A stretch of 64,000 nt of DNA from Datisca glomerata (GCA_003255025.1 QANY01000148.1:545204-609203), one strand, 5' to 3'. Numbered from the stretch's first letter, positions 10,432 to 22,345 are shown. Notes: generated by a model not told the origin, from the sequence alone. Numbers and translations are program-made.

Positions 10432-13400
10432 GTACTTTTTTTAAGTTTATTGCATTTCTAGTATTGTTTTGTTGTGTAATATAAGAGTAACAAAAGTTAT
10501 ATATAGGTCATTTAGAAAACTAAGGCGAAATAGTGAGTTTTTATAGGCTTCAAATTTGAATTTTGTTAATTTAATTAGTCCTATAGTTTTGAAAGGTGCT
10601 TACTGTGCTTCACCCTGAATTTTGTTATCCAATAATTAAAACTTTTCATTTAGAGCAGTAGCAATTAAACATGACGATATTAGACCCGTACGTTCTCAAA
10701 TCAGGAGGCTGAATGGGCTAAGGGGTCAATCATCTCTTCTAAAATTCAGAATTACAGAATAAATTTCCTATAATTTATATAAAAAATATTTAACGAATCT
10801 CGGATATATTAAAAGCAAGTGATGAATTAATTGAATATAGACAAGTGCAAAGAAAAAAATAAAATGTTGACTTTGGCATTTATCATGCCTCAAATCAATC
10901 TCATCACACAATTTAGAAAAGTCAAGTTATCCATATGTTATCATTAGTCGATTCAAAAAAAAAATTAGAGATTCTCTGTAGGGAAACTCATTTTTTATCA
11001 ATGTAGAATTACTACATTTATTATGATATTGTCAAGTATAAATACTCTAAAAAGCCTAGTCGTCATCTAGTGTCGAAATAATTAACTGAAATCATAATTT
11101 ATCTAGGGCAATTGAATTACCTCCTAAAAATGTGAGAATCTAGATGTAGAAATGATGAATTTTTAGTGTTCTGATCTTAAAGAAAGATGATAAATTTTTT
11201 GTTCTGATTTCTTATTGATAATACTGAATCTTTACAATGAGTAAGTGATGTATATATACATATAATCTCTAGCGGTTGCCTATGATCTCCAACGGACGCC
11301 TATTGATCGGATTTTCAGAAGTGGTTAGACACCCACTGTGTTTGGTGAAAGTTGCTGTTTTGTTTTCCCTTTTTGCCTATGATGAAGATTTTTCTTCTGA
11401 GGCAATATTTTCTGTTTCTCTTTCTTCAACACTCCCCCTCAAGTTGGGTTCGTATAGGTTGATCGAGCCCAACTTGTTAAGTATTCTTTGGAGGTTATTT
11501 TTGTCGAGGGCTTTGGTGAAGATGTCAGCCAGCTGGTCTTCACTACGTACAAAAGGAATGACGATTTCTCCTGAATGTACCTTCTCTCTTATGAAGTGAC
11601 AGTCCACTTCAATGTGTTTGGTTCTCTCGTGGAAAACGGGGTTCATTACAATGTGACGTGCTGCTTGGTTGTCACAGTGCATCTCTATCATTTTTTTTAT
11701 CTCAACCTTCATGTCTTGAAGGAGATGTCTAATCCATGTGAGTTCACTAGCAGTAGAGGCCATGGCTCTATATTCTGCCTCTGCACTTGACCTTACTACA
11801 ACTGTTTGTTTCTTGCTATTCCAGATTACTAGATTTCCACCTACAAAGACACATAAACCAGTTGTAGATTTTCTATCATAACTACATGCCCAGTCTGCAT
11901 CAGTGTATCCAACTACGGAGTTTGCCCCGGTTCTCTTCATCCATATCCCTTGACCGGGTGTTCCTTTAAGGTATCTGAGTATCCTTTCTGCGGCTGCCTG
12001 GTGATTCGTGCAGGGTGCGTGCATGAATTGACTGATAACGCTAACTGTAAATGTGATATCTAGTCTTGTAACCATTAGATAAATTAGTTTTCCTACTAGT
12101 CTTTGATATTGGCCTATATCAGTTAATGGTTTGCTATCATTAAGTCATATTTTCATGTTGGTTTCCATTGGTGTGCTAGCAGGTTTTGCCCCTATCATGC
12201 CAGTTTCTTTAACAAGTCTAAGATATATTTTCTTTGAGATAGAAACAGTCCCTTTTTCGAGTGAGCTATTTCTATCCCTCGGAAGTATTTCAGTTTTCCT
12301 AGATCTTTAATATCAAACTCCCCTTTTAGAAATTGTTGAACACTCCATATTTCATCGTGGTTATTTCCGGTGATGATAATGTCATCTACGTAGACTAAAA
12401 TGATGGTGGTGAAGTTGTTCGTGTGTTTGACAAACATAGATGAGTCAGCAGAGCTTTTGACAAAGTTAATTTTTAAAAGAGACAAGCTTAATTTTTCATA
12501 CCATGCCCTTGGTGATTGTTTCAGACCGTAGATAGCCTTCTTTAATCTATATACCAGAGATGGGTGCATTGCTTTCTCGTGTCCTGGAGGTAGGGACATA
12601 TATACTTCTTCTTCTAGATTTCCTTGGAGGAATACATTTTTTACATCCATTTGATATAGTTCCCAGCTGAGATTGGTGGCAACGGATAGTAACACTCGGA
12701 TCGTGTTCATTTTTTCCACTGGAGCGAATGTCTCATGGGAATCCACTCCATATGTCTGAGTAAATCCCTTGGCAACTAATCGGGCTTTCTATCTTTCGAT
12801 AGTGCCGTTGCTGTTGTATTTGGTCTTGTAGACCCATTTACATCCTACAGGTTTCTTCCCGTTGGGTAGTGGGATTATGTCCCAAGTTTCATTCTTTTCC
12901 AAGGCGAGGACTTCTTCATTCATCGCCTTTCTCCATTTGGGGTCGAGTTGAGCTTCTTGATAGGTCTTTGGCTCAACTGTTTCATCAATTTTTCCCAAGT
13001 ATGCCTTGTGGATGTTAGAGATTTTATCATAAGATAGGAAATTTTGGATAGGGTATAGAACCTGATGGGACACGTAGTCTTTTAATCTTGCTGGGGGTTG
13101 AGTTTGCCTTGTTGACCTTCTTACAATTACCGCTTCATCAGTGACAGCTGCCTCATCAGTTGCCCCCCCTGAGGTAGTTGTCTCAGGCGCGGCTGATGCG
13201 GTATCCTGTTCCTGTCTTATGATATCAGAGGAAATAATACTGTTAGGTAGCGGAAACGTTTGGTGGTGGTTATGGTTGTCGGGGTCCTTTAAGTAATAAG
13301 ATTCTAGTTCTAAAAATTTCACATCTCGCGAGATGTAGAGTTTATGGTTTATTGGGTCGTAGCACTTATACCCCTTTTTCTCAGTGGAATACCAAAAAAA

Positions 13401-16400
13401 TAGGGTTTTGACTGAGGTTTTGTCCAATTTATCAAGTCTTGGAATGTGTACGAAGCATGTGCATCCGAATACTCGTATATGATCTAGGTTAATTTTCCTA
13501 CCCTTGAGGATTTCTAGAGGGCTTTTCAGATGCAATTTTATGCTGGGTAACCGATTGATGAGGTAGGTTGATGTGAGTATAGCATCAGACCAATATCTTT
13601 TGGATACGTTATTTTGGAGGAGGAGAGACCTAGTCATTTCAAGAAGGTGTCGGTTTTTGCGTTCTGAGACACCATTTTGTTGTGGGGTGTGGATGCACGT
13701 GGTTTGATGTCGTATACCCTTTTGTTTAAAAAACTCAAAAAAGGTGTTGTTAGTATACTCGGTTCCATTGTCAGACCTAAAGATTTTTATGGTTGTTTCA
13801 AATTGAGTTTCAACTAAATTGTTGAACTCTTGAAAATGACTAAAGACTTCATTTTTTGATTTCAAAAGGTATAACCATGTGGTGCGAGAGAAATCATCAA
13901 TAAATGTAACAAAATATTTGAATTTATTATATGAATCAACTGGGGAGGGTCCCCAAACATAAGAATGAATTAATTCAAAACATCGTTTTGTCGTACTACT
14001 AGATAGTGGAAAGGGTAACCTGATTTGTTTTGAAAGTTTGCAGAGTGAGCAACTGCTAGAGTCTGAATTACAACCGAGTAATTTGTTTAGGATTTTGTCA
14101 GAGGGATGACCGAATCTCCAGTGTAATATTTTGTCTTTTTGTACTGTACTGGAGGGGAAAGGCATGTTTTGTCGGTATCTTCTAAGTAGTACAGATCGTT
14201 TCTAAATCTCCCTTCACCAATCTTCCTCCTGGTGACTCGATCCTGAAAAATTACTTTGTCAGGTGAAAAAGTAACATTGCAGTTTAAGTCTTTGGTTATT
14301 TTACTGATGGATAGGAGATTGGAGTTAAAATTGGGTAGGCAAAGTACATTGTTAATAGTTTTTGTGAATAGTATGGTGGACCCTATGCTAAAAATTGGAA
14401 CTTTATTTCCATTGGCTACCGTCACGTGTTGTGGTCTTTCTAATTTAGTGAGACCGTGTAGGTTTTTTGTGTTATAAGTCATGTGGTCTGAGGCACCAGA
14501 GTCTATTATCCAGTGTTCTAAGTTATTGCAAAAATTTGCAGACTTAGAAAAATAATTGACAGTATTGCAGATAGATGAACCTGAGGTATCGCGCAAAAAT
14601 TCTCCGAATTGTTTGAGCAGTGTAGCCATCTGTGCGTTGTTGTCTGTGTGCAGATCTGCTCTAACGGATCCGAATCTTTCCATTTCCTCCATTCGATCGG
14701 GTCGGTACCCATTACCCGAACTGGGTCCGTCTGTCATGTGGGCTCTGCGGTCTCGTTCGGGTCGAGACCCGTAACCCGCTCCGCTGAAGCCCTCGGTATA
14801 AAAGGGGAATGTTTTCACGGAGCCCCCTCGCTCGTTATTTCCGCGCTCCTTCTGGACTTTCTCTGGTTCTTCCGGAGATGAGGGTGCAGGTTCCAGCACC
14901 GGTCATGGGTGTGCCCCTCCTTTCGGCAGTGGCTGCACTTCACCGGCTCGCCTGGCTGTCCGCGATGCCTTCCCCCTTCCCTAGGGTTAGGGTTTCGGAG
15001 GGATCCGTGGGTCGCCATGGCTAGTGCCTCCACCTTGTCATCTTTGGTACTCATCACTTGTCGCCTGGTTTCTTTTCTTTGAACCATGGCTGAGACCGTG
15101 GCAAAAGTTGGCTTCTCCGTCGACGTCAAGATCTGAGCCCGGAACGCCTCGTAGCTTGAGTCAAGAGCCGTCAAGAAATGGAACACCATATCCTGTTCAG
15201 CCCGCTCTTGGAGTTCCTTCAGGTCAGTGGTCATCAGTCTTAGGGTTTCGAGTTTTTTGAACTTAGATTTTAAAAACCCGGTCAACTCCGGTACTGATCT
15301 GTCCCCCTATTTTGCTTGGAAGATCTCTCGTTTAAGTTCAAAGACTTGCACGAAATTGTTTTGTTCACAATAATTGCTCCAGATTTCTTCCCAGAGTTCC
15401 TGTCCTGTTTCACAAACACAAAAGATTTCACTGAGTTTTGGGTCTATTGAAATAGTTATCCAAGTCATTACCTGGCTATCTATGATGTCTCATTCCTCTG
15501 AGTTTCGGTCTGGCCTTGGCTTACTGCCGTCCACGAAACCTAGTCTGCCTCTTCCTTTCAGGCTCACCCGAGCCGCCCTGGCCCACGGTATGTAGTTGTG
15601 GCCAGTGAGCAGGATGGAGGTCAGTTTGGGATTGGTGTCGTGGTGGTGAAGCTGGCCGGAGGTCGATAGTTCTGTCATACTGTTGTATGTGTTGGTTCTC
15701 AGAATCGTTGCTCTGATACCATGTAGAAATGATGAACCTTTAGTGTTCTGATCTTAAAAAAAGATGATGAACTTCTTGTTCTGATTTCTTATTGATAATA
15801 CTGAATCTTTACAATGAGTAAGTGATGTATATATACATATAATCTCTAACGGTTGCCTATGATCTCCAACAGAGGCCTATTGATCAGATTTTCAGAAGTG
15901 GTTTGACACCCACTGTGTTTGATAAAAGTTGCTGTTATATTTTTCCTTTTTGTCTATGATGAAGATTTTTTTTCTGAGACAATATTTTCTGTTTCTCTTT
16001 TTTCAACACTAGATTTACACTGGCAAGGTAAATCTGGTCTCAAAGCAAAGTCACGTTTGTGTTTGCCAAAAACAAGGTAGTGATTAATTTTATTAAGTAA
16101 TTGAAATTTTTGTTATAAATTTAATTAATTTAAAACAAATCATATTACTAAATTTGTAGTCACTCAAAATTAATTTTATTAAACTTTTAACCTGACTAAA
16201 ATATACATTATTACATTTCATGTTTAAGTTATACATCACAGTATATTTTTGAATATTAATATCACACAAATGTATTTAGATAACTTTAAGTTATTCATAC
16301 AAAATTCCTAAGAAATTATATTTATATCGAACATATTGTAATTTTGGTTTCTCATCTATTATTCTGTATATTGTCATGTATAATCAAGCCATGTTAATCA

Positions 16401-17644
16401 TATTTTATCATTAATATCAATTCGCATATATCATTTTCTCATCAACTCAGTTACAATAATAATTCTCAATTTCTTAAACCAAATTGTCTCGTAATTAATG
16501 TAATAGATAATTTATTACAGGAAAATATTTGTTGAATATGCAAGAGAAATTGGAGGTTTGATGGATAGGGTGTTGGGATTGATATCAAGAAGTCTTGGGC
16601 TAGAAAAGGATTGCCTGAAGAAGAGGATTGGGGAGAGACCTTTCCTCTCTTCACAATCAAATTACTATCCACCATGTCCTAAACCAGAACTCACCTTGGG
16701 TTTAGGTGCTCATACTGATTTAGGGGTACTCGCAGTGCTCCTCCAACTGCAAGGGGTAAATGGCCTTCAAGTCTTTAAAGATGGGCATTGGATAGCCGTT
16801 GATCCTATCCCTGATGCTCTCGTCATCAATGTGGCCGATCAACTTCAGGTATGACACTATATTGGTTCATTCACATGTTTTTTTATACATAATATTATAG
16901 AATACCCACATGAATAAATAAATCGTGTGCATCATAATAGCAAAGTATACGTTAATTTATTTTATCAAAATGAGATTTTTTTTGCAAAGAAAATGAAAAT
17001 ACATCTATATCAAGGATGTCTACTTCTACCTTTTACAATCACCTTTAATCAAACACAACATATTAGGAGGTAAATTAAAAACTTCTAAACTATTAATTCA
17101 TACTCGTTATATTCTGAAATAGCACCAGTCACATAATTAAGTTTTATATCCACTTAACAAACTAACCAACTTAGCTTCCTTAAGCTTCTCACGTACAATT
17201 ACCACTAATCCTTAAACCATCATACTTTGAATCATAGTCTAGCTCCTTGATTCAGTCTCTATCTGTTACTGTTGAATATGTTTTACTTATCAATGTTATT
17301 CTTTACATGAGATGACTCAAACTTATTTCATTGAAGAATATGTGAAGGGGTTTGAAGCACTAGACCAACTTCATTTATGGATTGTTATTCTTATGTAGGT
17401 TCTAACCAATGGGAGGTACAAGAGTGTGCGACATAGGGTTGTGACTAATAGCTTGAGACCACGTGTGTCAGTTGCAATGTTTTATGCACCAAATGAAGAA
17501 GCTGTGATTAGGCCAATGGAGGAATTGATTGATGGAGAGCACCGTCAGATCTATAAAGCCTATACTTACAAGGAGTTCAGGGAACACTTCTATAAGCATT
17601 TCGGAAGGAAAAGGAGCCTTCAAGATTTTGAGCTGCCTCATTAA
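9965..17644 (+). CDS. 2-oxoglutarate/Fe(II)-dependent dioxygenase (DOXC class), 3 exons
   Basis: Exons 9965-10431, 16521-16848 and 17399-17644 join to a 346-residue protein, the usual length for this family. Introns are GT-AG, in phase 2 and phase 0. The DIOX_N domain (about residues 36-150: IPVIDLND, YGFFHVINHGV, MWSESFTHPW) precedes the 2OG-FeII_Oxy barrel. Iron ligands H220 and D222 (HTD) and H277 are present, as are 2OG-binding R287-x-S289 and the NYYPPCP motif. It is predicted to be a soluble oxidase that hydroxylates or desaturates a small molecule using 2-oxoglutarate and O2. The overall pattern resembles the flavanone 3-dioxygenase/DMR6/H6H-like group, but the substrate cannot be told. 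ATG 9965 is the first in-frame ATG; 9980 is an alternative. Intron 1 (6089 bp) contains an antisense copia element; the coding sequence itself is intact. Confidence 0.9.
11140..11144. repeat. Target site duplication, left
   Basis: CTAGA, identical to 16009-16013; 5 bp is the usual copia length. Confidence 0.9.
11145..11431 (-). repeat. 3' LTR of intron copia element
   Basis: Starts TGTAGAAATG and ends TTCAACA on the + strand. It is paired with 15722-16008 at equal length and collinear without gaps. The RNase H frame ends inside it at 11377. Confidence 0.95.
11377..12194 (-). pseudogene. copia RT C-terminus and RNase H (intron element)
   Basis: After the frameshift, a stop near 12145 precedes GQYQRLVGKLIYL. 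The region from 12075 is open: RYLKGTPGQGIWM, GYTDADWA (catalytic Asp), SSAEAEYRAM (Glu), HCDNQAA (Asp), HIEVDCHFIREKV and ADIFTKAL. This is a complete-looking copia RNase H. The frame closes inside the 3' LTR. Confidence 0.88.
11432..11442 (-). other. Polypurine tract of intron copia
   Basis: TTGAGGGGGAG on the minus strand, directly before the 3' LTR; it would prime plus-strand DNA. Confidence 0.8.
12195..12788 (-). pseudogene. copia reverse transcriptase (intron element)
   Basis: Continues after the stop with KARLVAKGFTQ, ETFAPVEKMNTIR, QMDVKNVFLQG, YGLKQSPRAWY and the catalytic YVDDIIITG box near 12380. The polymerase core is readable without internal stops. A one-base loss near 12210 throws the end (ILDLLKK) out of the frame of the following RNase H. 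Confidence 0.88.
12789..14899 (-). pseudogene. copia protease and integrase (intron element)
   Basis: Two overlapping minus frames meet near 14090-14165. The first carries the protease active site WIIDSGASDHMT (about 14500). The second carries an HWRFGHPS...CSLC zinc-binding region, then integrase. In the catalytic triad the first Asp is replaced by Tyr (LIHSYVWGP near 13960, codon TAT), while SDNGTEY and GVSERKNRH keep the second Asp and the Glu. The first strands of reverse transcriptase follow (WRKAMNEEVLALEKNETWD, PVGCKWVYKTKYN) up to a TAG near 12790. The Asp loss alone should abolish integration. Confidence 0.88.
14815..15678 (-). pseudogene. copia gag (intron element)
   Basis: Starts MTELSTSGQLHHHD at 15678. 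An N-terminal LLTGHNYIPWARA segment and a central gag domain (DLKELQERAEQDMVFHFLTA) are followed by an intact zinc knuckle CSHCRKEGHTHDRC near 14905. Two in-frame stops interrupt it: a TGA near 15490, where the family usually has Trp, and a TAG near 15305. The protein would package element RNA; here it cannot be made full length. It overlaps the next pol frame, so gag and pol are now in different frames. Confidence 0.85.
15706..15721 (-). other. Primer binding site (tRNA-iMet) of intron copia
   Basis: TGGTATCAGAGCAACG on the minus strand directly follows the 5' LTR. Confidence 0.9.
15722..16008 (-). repeat. 5' LTR of intron copia element
   Basis: Partner of 11145-11431. It contains a TATATATAC candidate TATA box on the minus strand at 15827-15835. 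If still active, it would drive antisense transcription toward exon 1 of the host gene. Confidence 0.95.
16009..16013. repeat. Target site duplication, right
   Basis: CTAGA, identical to 11140-11144. Confidence 0.9.
16521..16848 (+). CDS. Dioxygenase exon 2
   Basis: Begins after TTTATTACAG; its first base completes Arg156. It encodes YYPPCPKPELTLGLGAHTD with two of the three iron ligands, and ends ...CTTCAG before GTATGA. Confidence 0.92.
17399..17644 (+). CDS. Dioxygenase exon 3
   Basis: Begins after TTATGTAG at a codon boundary (VLTNGRYKSVRHRV) and supplies the third iron ligand and the RPRVS 2OG-binding motif. It ends ELPH-TAA. Intron 2 (16849-17398) is plain AT-rich sequence. Confidence 0.92.
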   Translation, partial: VLTNGRYKSVRHRVVTNSLRPRVSVAMFYAPNEEAVIRPMEELIDGEHRQIYKAYTYKEFREHFYKHFGRKRSLQDFELPH

Positions 17645-17749
17645 TTAGAAAAATACTTATGTTCTTCTACTTTTTTATTTTTCTAATGAATTGTGTCTTT
17701 TTTTTCTTAATAACTTCACCCTTATCAATAATTTAAAATAGAAAAAATT

Positions 17750-18150
17750 CCTCAAACACCTCTGATAGTTTTCTGAAATAACATGGATACCCCTCTAATT
17801 TGAAAAATGACACAAATCTCCTTTCATGTTAGGCTTCGGTGACAAAAAAGTAATAACCGTTAAATTTTAAACAAACATTGTTTTAATATTACATAATACA
17901 AAAGTACCTCTCATTTTATTCGAACTTCTGAAAACGTTAAACCAATTTCTTTTAATATGAAAACTTGAATTCATTTAAACCTGAAAAAAATGAGTCGACT
18001 GATATGTCAAGTTAGAAAAATGATTAAGTCAGACTGGTTATAGGGATTATATTATATTTTCATGTCTAAACTAACATATTTTTAATAAAAAAATACTTAT
18101 TTGTCATTTTTTAAACTAGAGTAGTATATATGTCATTTAGGTAAATTAAA
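17750..18150. mobile_element. MITE candidate
   Basis: About 400 bp with imperfect inverted ends. The left segment CTCTAATTTGAAAAATGACA (about 17797-17816) matches, inverted, the sequence near 18105-18125 (CTCTAGTTTAAAAAATGACA on the minus strand). No clear target duplication and no coding content. Confidence 0.35.
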
Positions 18151-20211
18151 ATATTGTGACAAGATTGGTTGGCACATTAGTCGTTTGCAGGCTTTGCAAA
18201 AAAAAAGAAGAAGAAGAAATAATGGCAATAGGACTTGATTTTTGTGCTCAAGTTATTTGTGTTGATTATGCCGAATCATTGCAAATCAAATTTTATATTA
18301 ATACCTAAAATCATATATTATGTTTATATCATGTTCGGGAGTGTTTGTGACATGATTGAAGTTGACAAAGTGATATAGTCTTAGTAAGCGATAATAATGA
18401 CTTCAGAACGTTGGAGCTGTATAGAGTGAAGGGCGAGTATAACAGGTCAATCTGAAGAAAGTGCAAAATGATCTTCTCTACTTTTAGGAGGGTTTGAGGG
18501 AATGGGAAGGTTAATATTTATAGTCAAGAGGTGTGAGGATTAGATTAAATAATCCTTGATTAGTTACAAGTTTCCTTAAAGAAACATAACCGCCCTAACT
18601 AATCGTGTCAATCGTTCAGCTCAAGTGTTCGATAGGGAATCTCACATACATCATTTGTCATGACATGTTGTGGGGCAGGCGCTATGGCTAAGAACTCAGG
18701 AAAGGCATGAAGAATCTGCTGAGTCATTGGGACATGGAGGTAGGATTCATCCATCTCCCCCGAATGAGGTTCTATACGTTATATCCCTTCCCATGATGTG
18801 AAGGCGACACATCCACAACATTAAAGACCGTCACATTAGTTAAGGGGCATTTTCTACTGTAGTGTAGTCTCATCCTAATCTTACCGGTCCACAATCTCAG
18901 AATGTTTCTAGATGGAGAATCCACACAAGTTTTTGTCACTTGTCTTGACATCATGAAGGACACGAGATAGAGAGATACAAGGTTCTCTAGGTCATCTTAA
19001 TCCTACCAGACCGTAACCTCAGAATGTGACAAAATTTTATTTTTATAATTTATATAAATAAAATTTAGATAATTTTAACATTAATAATAATGGGTAATAA
19101 TATGTTATGGAGTTGCTTAGGTATTCTATAACTGAAACTTTTTAAAATTTCTATAGTATTTTCTTGTCGGGTAAATATCTAGGCACACCAAAATGTATTA
19201 TTAGCCATTATAATTATTGTTAAGATCGTCTAAATTTGAAAACTCATAACATTATACAAATTATAAAAATAGAATTTAGATAATTAATCTTAATAATAAT
19301 AATAATAATGGGCAATAATCTAACTATAGAAGTTACAGTAAATAAGCGCGCACAAACTTACTGCGTGCTTTGTTGAGCTGTAACAAGCATGCACACAAGC
19401 TGACTATGTGGTTTTTTTGAGTTATAATAAGCATGCACACAAGCTGACTATGTGGTTTGCTAAGCTAGAGCTCAAGATAACTCGGCTCATTGTGCTAACA
19501 CAGTGCGTTGTTGAAGGGAATATCGGAGTATAAATGAGAATATTATATTCCACCGTCTTAGTAGGCAGACACCTTACTGTTTGACTGAATCATGTGTGAT
19601 TGTCTCATTAAGTAGAGAGATATAACCGTTGAACATAAGAGAGGTTGAAATTTTTTTTTTAATTTTTAACTAAATATTTTAGTTTTAAGTTGTACATGAT
19701 AAAAGAAACTAAATATTAATATATAGTTTCATAAGTATATCAAATTCATATTTTAACATTTTTCTATCTAGGCATATGATTTAATATCTATCCAGTCGAA
19801 GACGGCCCAAACCTTAAGTCTACTTAGGATTGGGCTTAGGTTCTCATTTATTAAGAGCCCTAAAATGTAGGGTCTCATGTATACTAATATAATATATTAA
19901 GTATTATGCCGTGATAGTTATAAATAGTGTCAAAAGTTGAATACTTTCCTAAAAAGGCTAGTGCTTATTGCTTAACATAATATTTGCATTTATTTATTAA
20001 TTATAAAATAACAAAATGATATCAAATAGAACTTGATTTTGTTTTCAAATACGCATGTAGTTAACGAATTTACTATTTCTAACATATATAGGTATAATGA
20101 TTTTTAACGCATGTTTTTCGTTAACCATCTCATGAAAAAGAATAAATTCATCAATCATTATCTATGGATAATTATATATAAACAAAAATTCAAATACCAA
20201 AATTTTTTAGA
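18151..20211. other. AT-rich intergenic DNA with small repeats
   Basis: No supported gene. It includes GA-rich and TAA-repeat stretches (about 19296-19312) and a short direct repeat at 19384. Confidence 0.5.
19384..19458. repeat. Direct repeat, period about 45 bp
   Basis: Two nearly identical 30-bp copies (core GCATGCACACAAGCTGAC) at about 19387 and 19432. Confidence 0.6.
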
Positions 20212-21323
20212 GAAAATTTTATTGACATTCTCTGAGATTTATTCAAATGACACTCACATTTTCTCTAAGTTTAAAAATATTGTTCACAACTCCTAGGATT
20301 TTTATATAAGGACACTCATACCCCTCAAGTAGTGTTCTACTGTTAAAGTTAGACTAAATAACGTATATTTTCAAAATAACCCCAATTTATCATCTCCCAT
20401 TTTGAAAAGCCTAGAGTACCCTACCCGTGAGCTTCTCCACCCTCTCCTCATGCCCCCTTTCTCTCTCACTGTTTTTCGCGAGAAATTCTTTGTTGTCTTC
20501 TCTCAGAAAAGCGTTACAGTCTTCCATTTAACAAAGAGAACCTAGGAGTTGCAGGTGGTGGTGCTCGGAGTTGCGGGGGTCGGGTGGTGGTGCTCAGAGC
20601 TACGCTGGTGGGTTTGGTGGTGGTGCTCGGAGTTGTGCGGGTTTATTTATTTTTCTTTTGATTTTTCACCTTATTCAGTGTATTTTCCCCTTGGATTTCC
20701 CCTTATCCAATTTATTTCCCCTTCGATTTCTCCCTTATTCAGTGAGAAATAAAAAAGGAATAATCTTTAACTTTGGATTTTCGTGGGTTTTTGAATTTCA
20801 ATTATGAAATTTAGCTTCTGAAATTTCTAAACTTATAATTTTTGTTTCTGAAATTTAAAATGCGTGGGTGGGTTTTGTTTCTGAAATTTTTTGAATCTGA
20901 CCTTTTGTTTCTGAAAAGGAATAAGCTTGAAATTTTTTCGTTAGCCACAATCAAGGCCGAGCTCCACCCTTAATATTCTGAGAGAGAAATAGTCAAAATA
21001 TGATTTGGAAACAAAGAATAACAGATCGCAGAGAAGGGGTAAGAATTACCTAGAGAGAAATAAGCAAAATATTCCTTGGGTTAGGGCTTATTGTGGGAGA
21101 AAGGGTGAAAAATTAAAATAAAAGTATTTTAATGGAAGGGTAAAAGATTGAAGTAGAATTGGTTTTAACGGAGGGATATAAATATCATTTACTAATATAT
21201 TAACAGAAAATCTAACCTAAGGGTGTGATACTTAAAACTTTTAAGAGTGTGAATAGTATTTTTAAATCTAAAAAAAGTGTGAGTGTCATTTAAAAAATTA
21301 CAGGATATCACTACAATTTTTTC
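20212..21323. mobile_element. Non-autonomous DNA transposon with long inverted ends
   Basis: About 1.1 kb. Roughly 110 bp at the left end (key word AAATGACACTCACA) is matched, inverted and imperfectly, by the right end (AGTGTGAGTGTCATTT near 21276-21291, and TTTAAAAATA/TATTTTTAAA). Long TIRs suggest a Mutator-like derivative. No transposase frame and no convincing 9-bp target duplication were found. Confidence 0.55.
20550..20642 (+). repeat. GC-rich GGTGGTGGTGCTCGGAGTT minisatellite
   Basis: Three imperfect copies of a G-rich unit of about 35 bp in otherwise AT-rich DNA, inside the 20212-21323 element. Confidence 0.55.
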
Positions 21324-22345
21324 AAATTTTATCACTAAATTTGCATATTTTAAAGAAGAACTTTTGATAGGAGAAATCTTTTTGATTTCTCGTATTACCC
21401 ATTAAAATATAGATTGAGTTTTTTTTCATTTAACTCATTTATACTTTTATTTACTAATGATAAGTTTATTAATAATTCATAAAATTCAACAAGTTATACT
21501 ATTATATTATTTATATGGATATGAAGTCCGTGTAAAATTTAAAGATATTTATACAAACTATCTAAATAATTTATTTTGGGCTGATACATAACAAATGCAC
21601 TTCAGTATTTGTTACCTTTTTCATTAGTAGTTTATAATAAGTATAATAATGTCTAATGATCATGATTTATAGTTAAACAATTTGTAAGATTTCAGTTTCT
21701 TTTCTCAATTTCTTTTTGTTTATTTTCGTCACATCTTATGATATATATTTATTATAATTTAAATTCTTTAAATAAAAAAATCTTAGTAGATAATTCAAAT
21801 ATCCTTAAATCTAAGGATATACCATTTTTACCATACTTTTATTTTAAGTTTACAATCAATTTTAAAGCTAATGTGTTTATTTTTAACATCAACATCAATT
21901 TCAAAGCATATTGCTATTTTTAAATTGTTATAACACGTGAAAGTACATGCTTTTCGACCAGTTTATATAAAAATAACCAATAACATATAAATGAGTATTC
22001 AATTTCTATTATATAGCTAGTTGATGAAAATCCTTTGATGTACTAAAAAATATAACTTAATATATCTCTGAACCAAATAAAACACGTTCGCCTTCTTTCC
22101 CGTCTCTCTTAAAAAATTTCAAATAGTTTCTTCTCTCTCGCATAATTTGCAAAATTCACTATTTACTCTTTCCCAGAATTTTCAAAAACATTCCCTCACT
22201 TCTCTCTCAAAAAATTTCTCTCTCCTCTCATGAAACAATTTCAAAATCTGTTGAAAAGTCATGTGTACATATATACATAAACACACACAAATATGTATAT
22301 AACATATATACATACGCGCGTGGGTATGTTTGTATGTATGTATAT
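21324..22345. other. AT-rich DNA ending in alternating purine-pyrimidine
   Basis: Nothing coding. The last 85 bases (22260-22345) are (TA/CA/CG/GT)-type microsatellite, the apparent insertion site of the next element. Confidence 0.5.

Larger units (their letters stand above)
11145..16008 (-). mobile_element. Complete Ty1/copia element inside dioxygenase intron 1
   Basis: 4864 bp bounded by two 287-bp LTRs and flanked by the 5-bp duplication CTAGA (11140-11144, 16009-16013). It is antisense to the host gene. All structural signals are present (PBS at 15721, PPT at 11442, TG...CA ends). Coding order gag-PR-IN-RT-RH is copia. Stops in gag, a frameshift and stops in pol and a changed integrase catalytic residue make it non-autonomous. 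By eye the LTRs differ at about 20 of 287 positions, mostly transitions, so the insertion is not recent. Confidence 0.95.

Noticed and set aside
20549..20807. Two overlapping + ORFs over the GGTGGTGGTGCTCGG repeat
   Set aside because: Trp/Gly-rich peptides produced by the G-rich minisatellite inside a non-coding TIR element.
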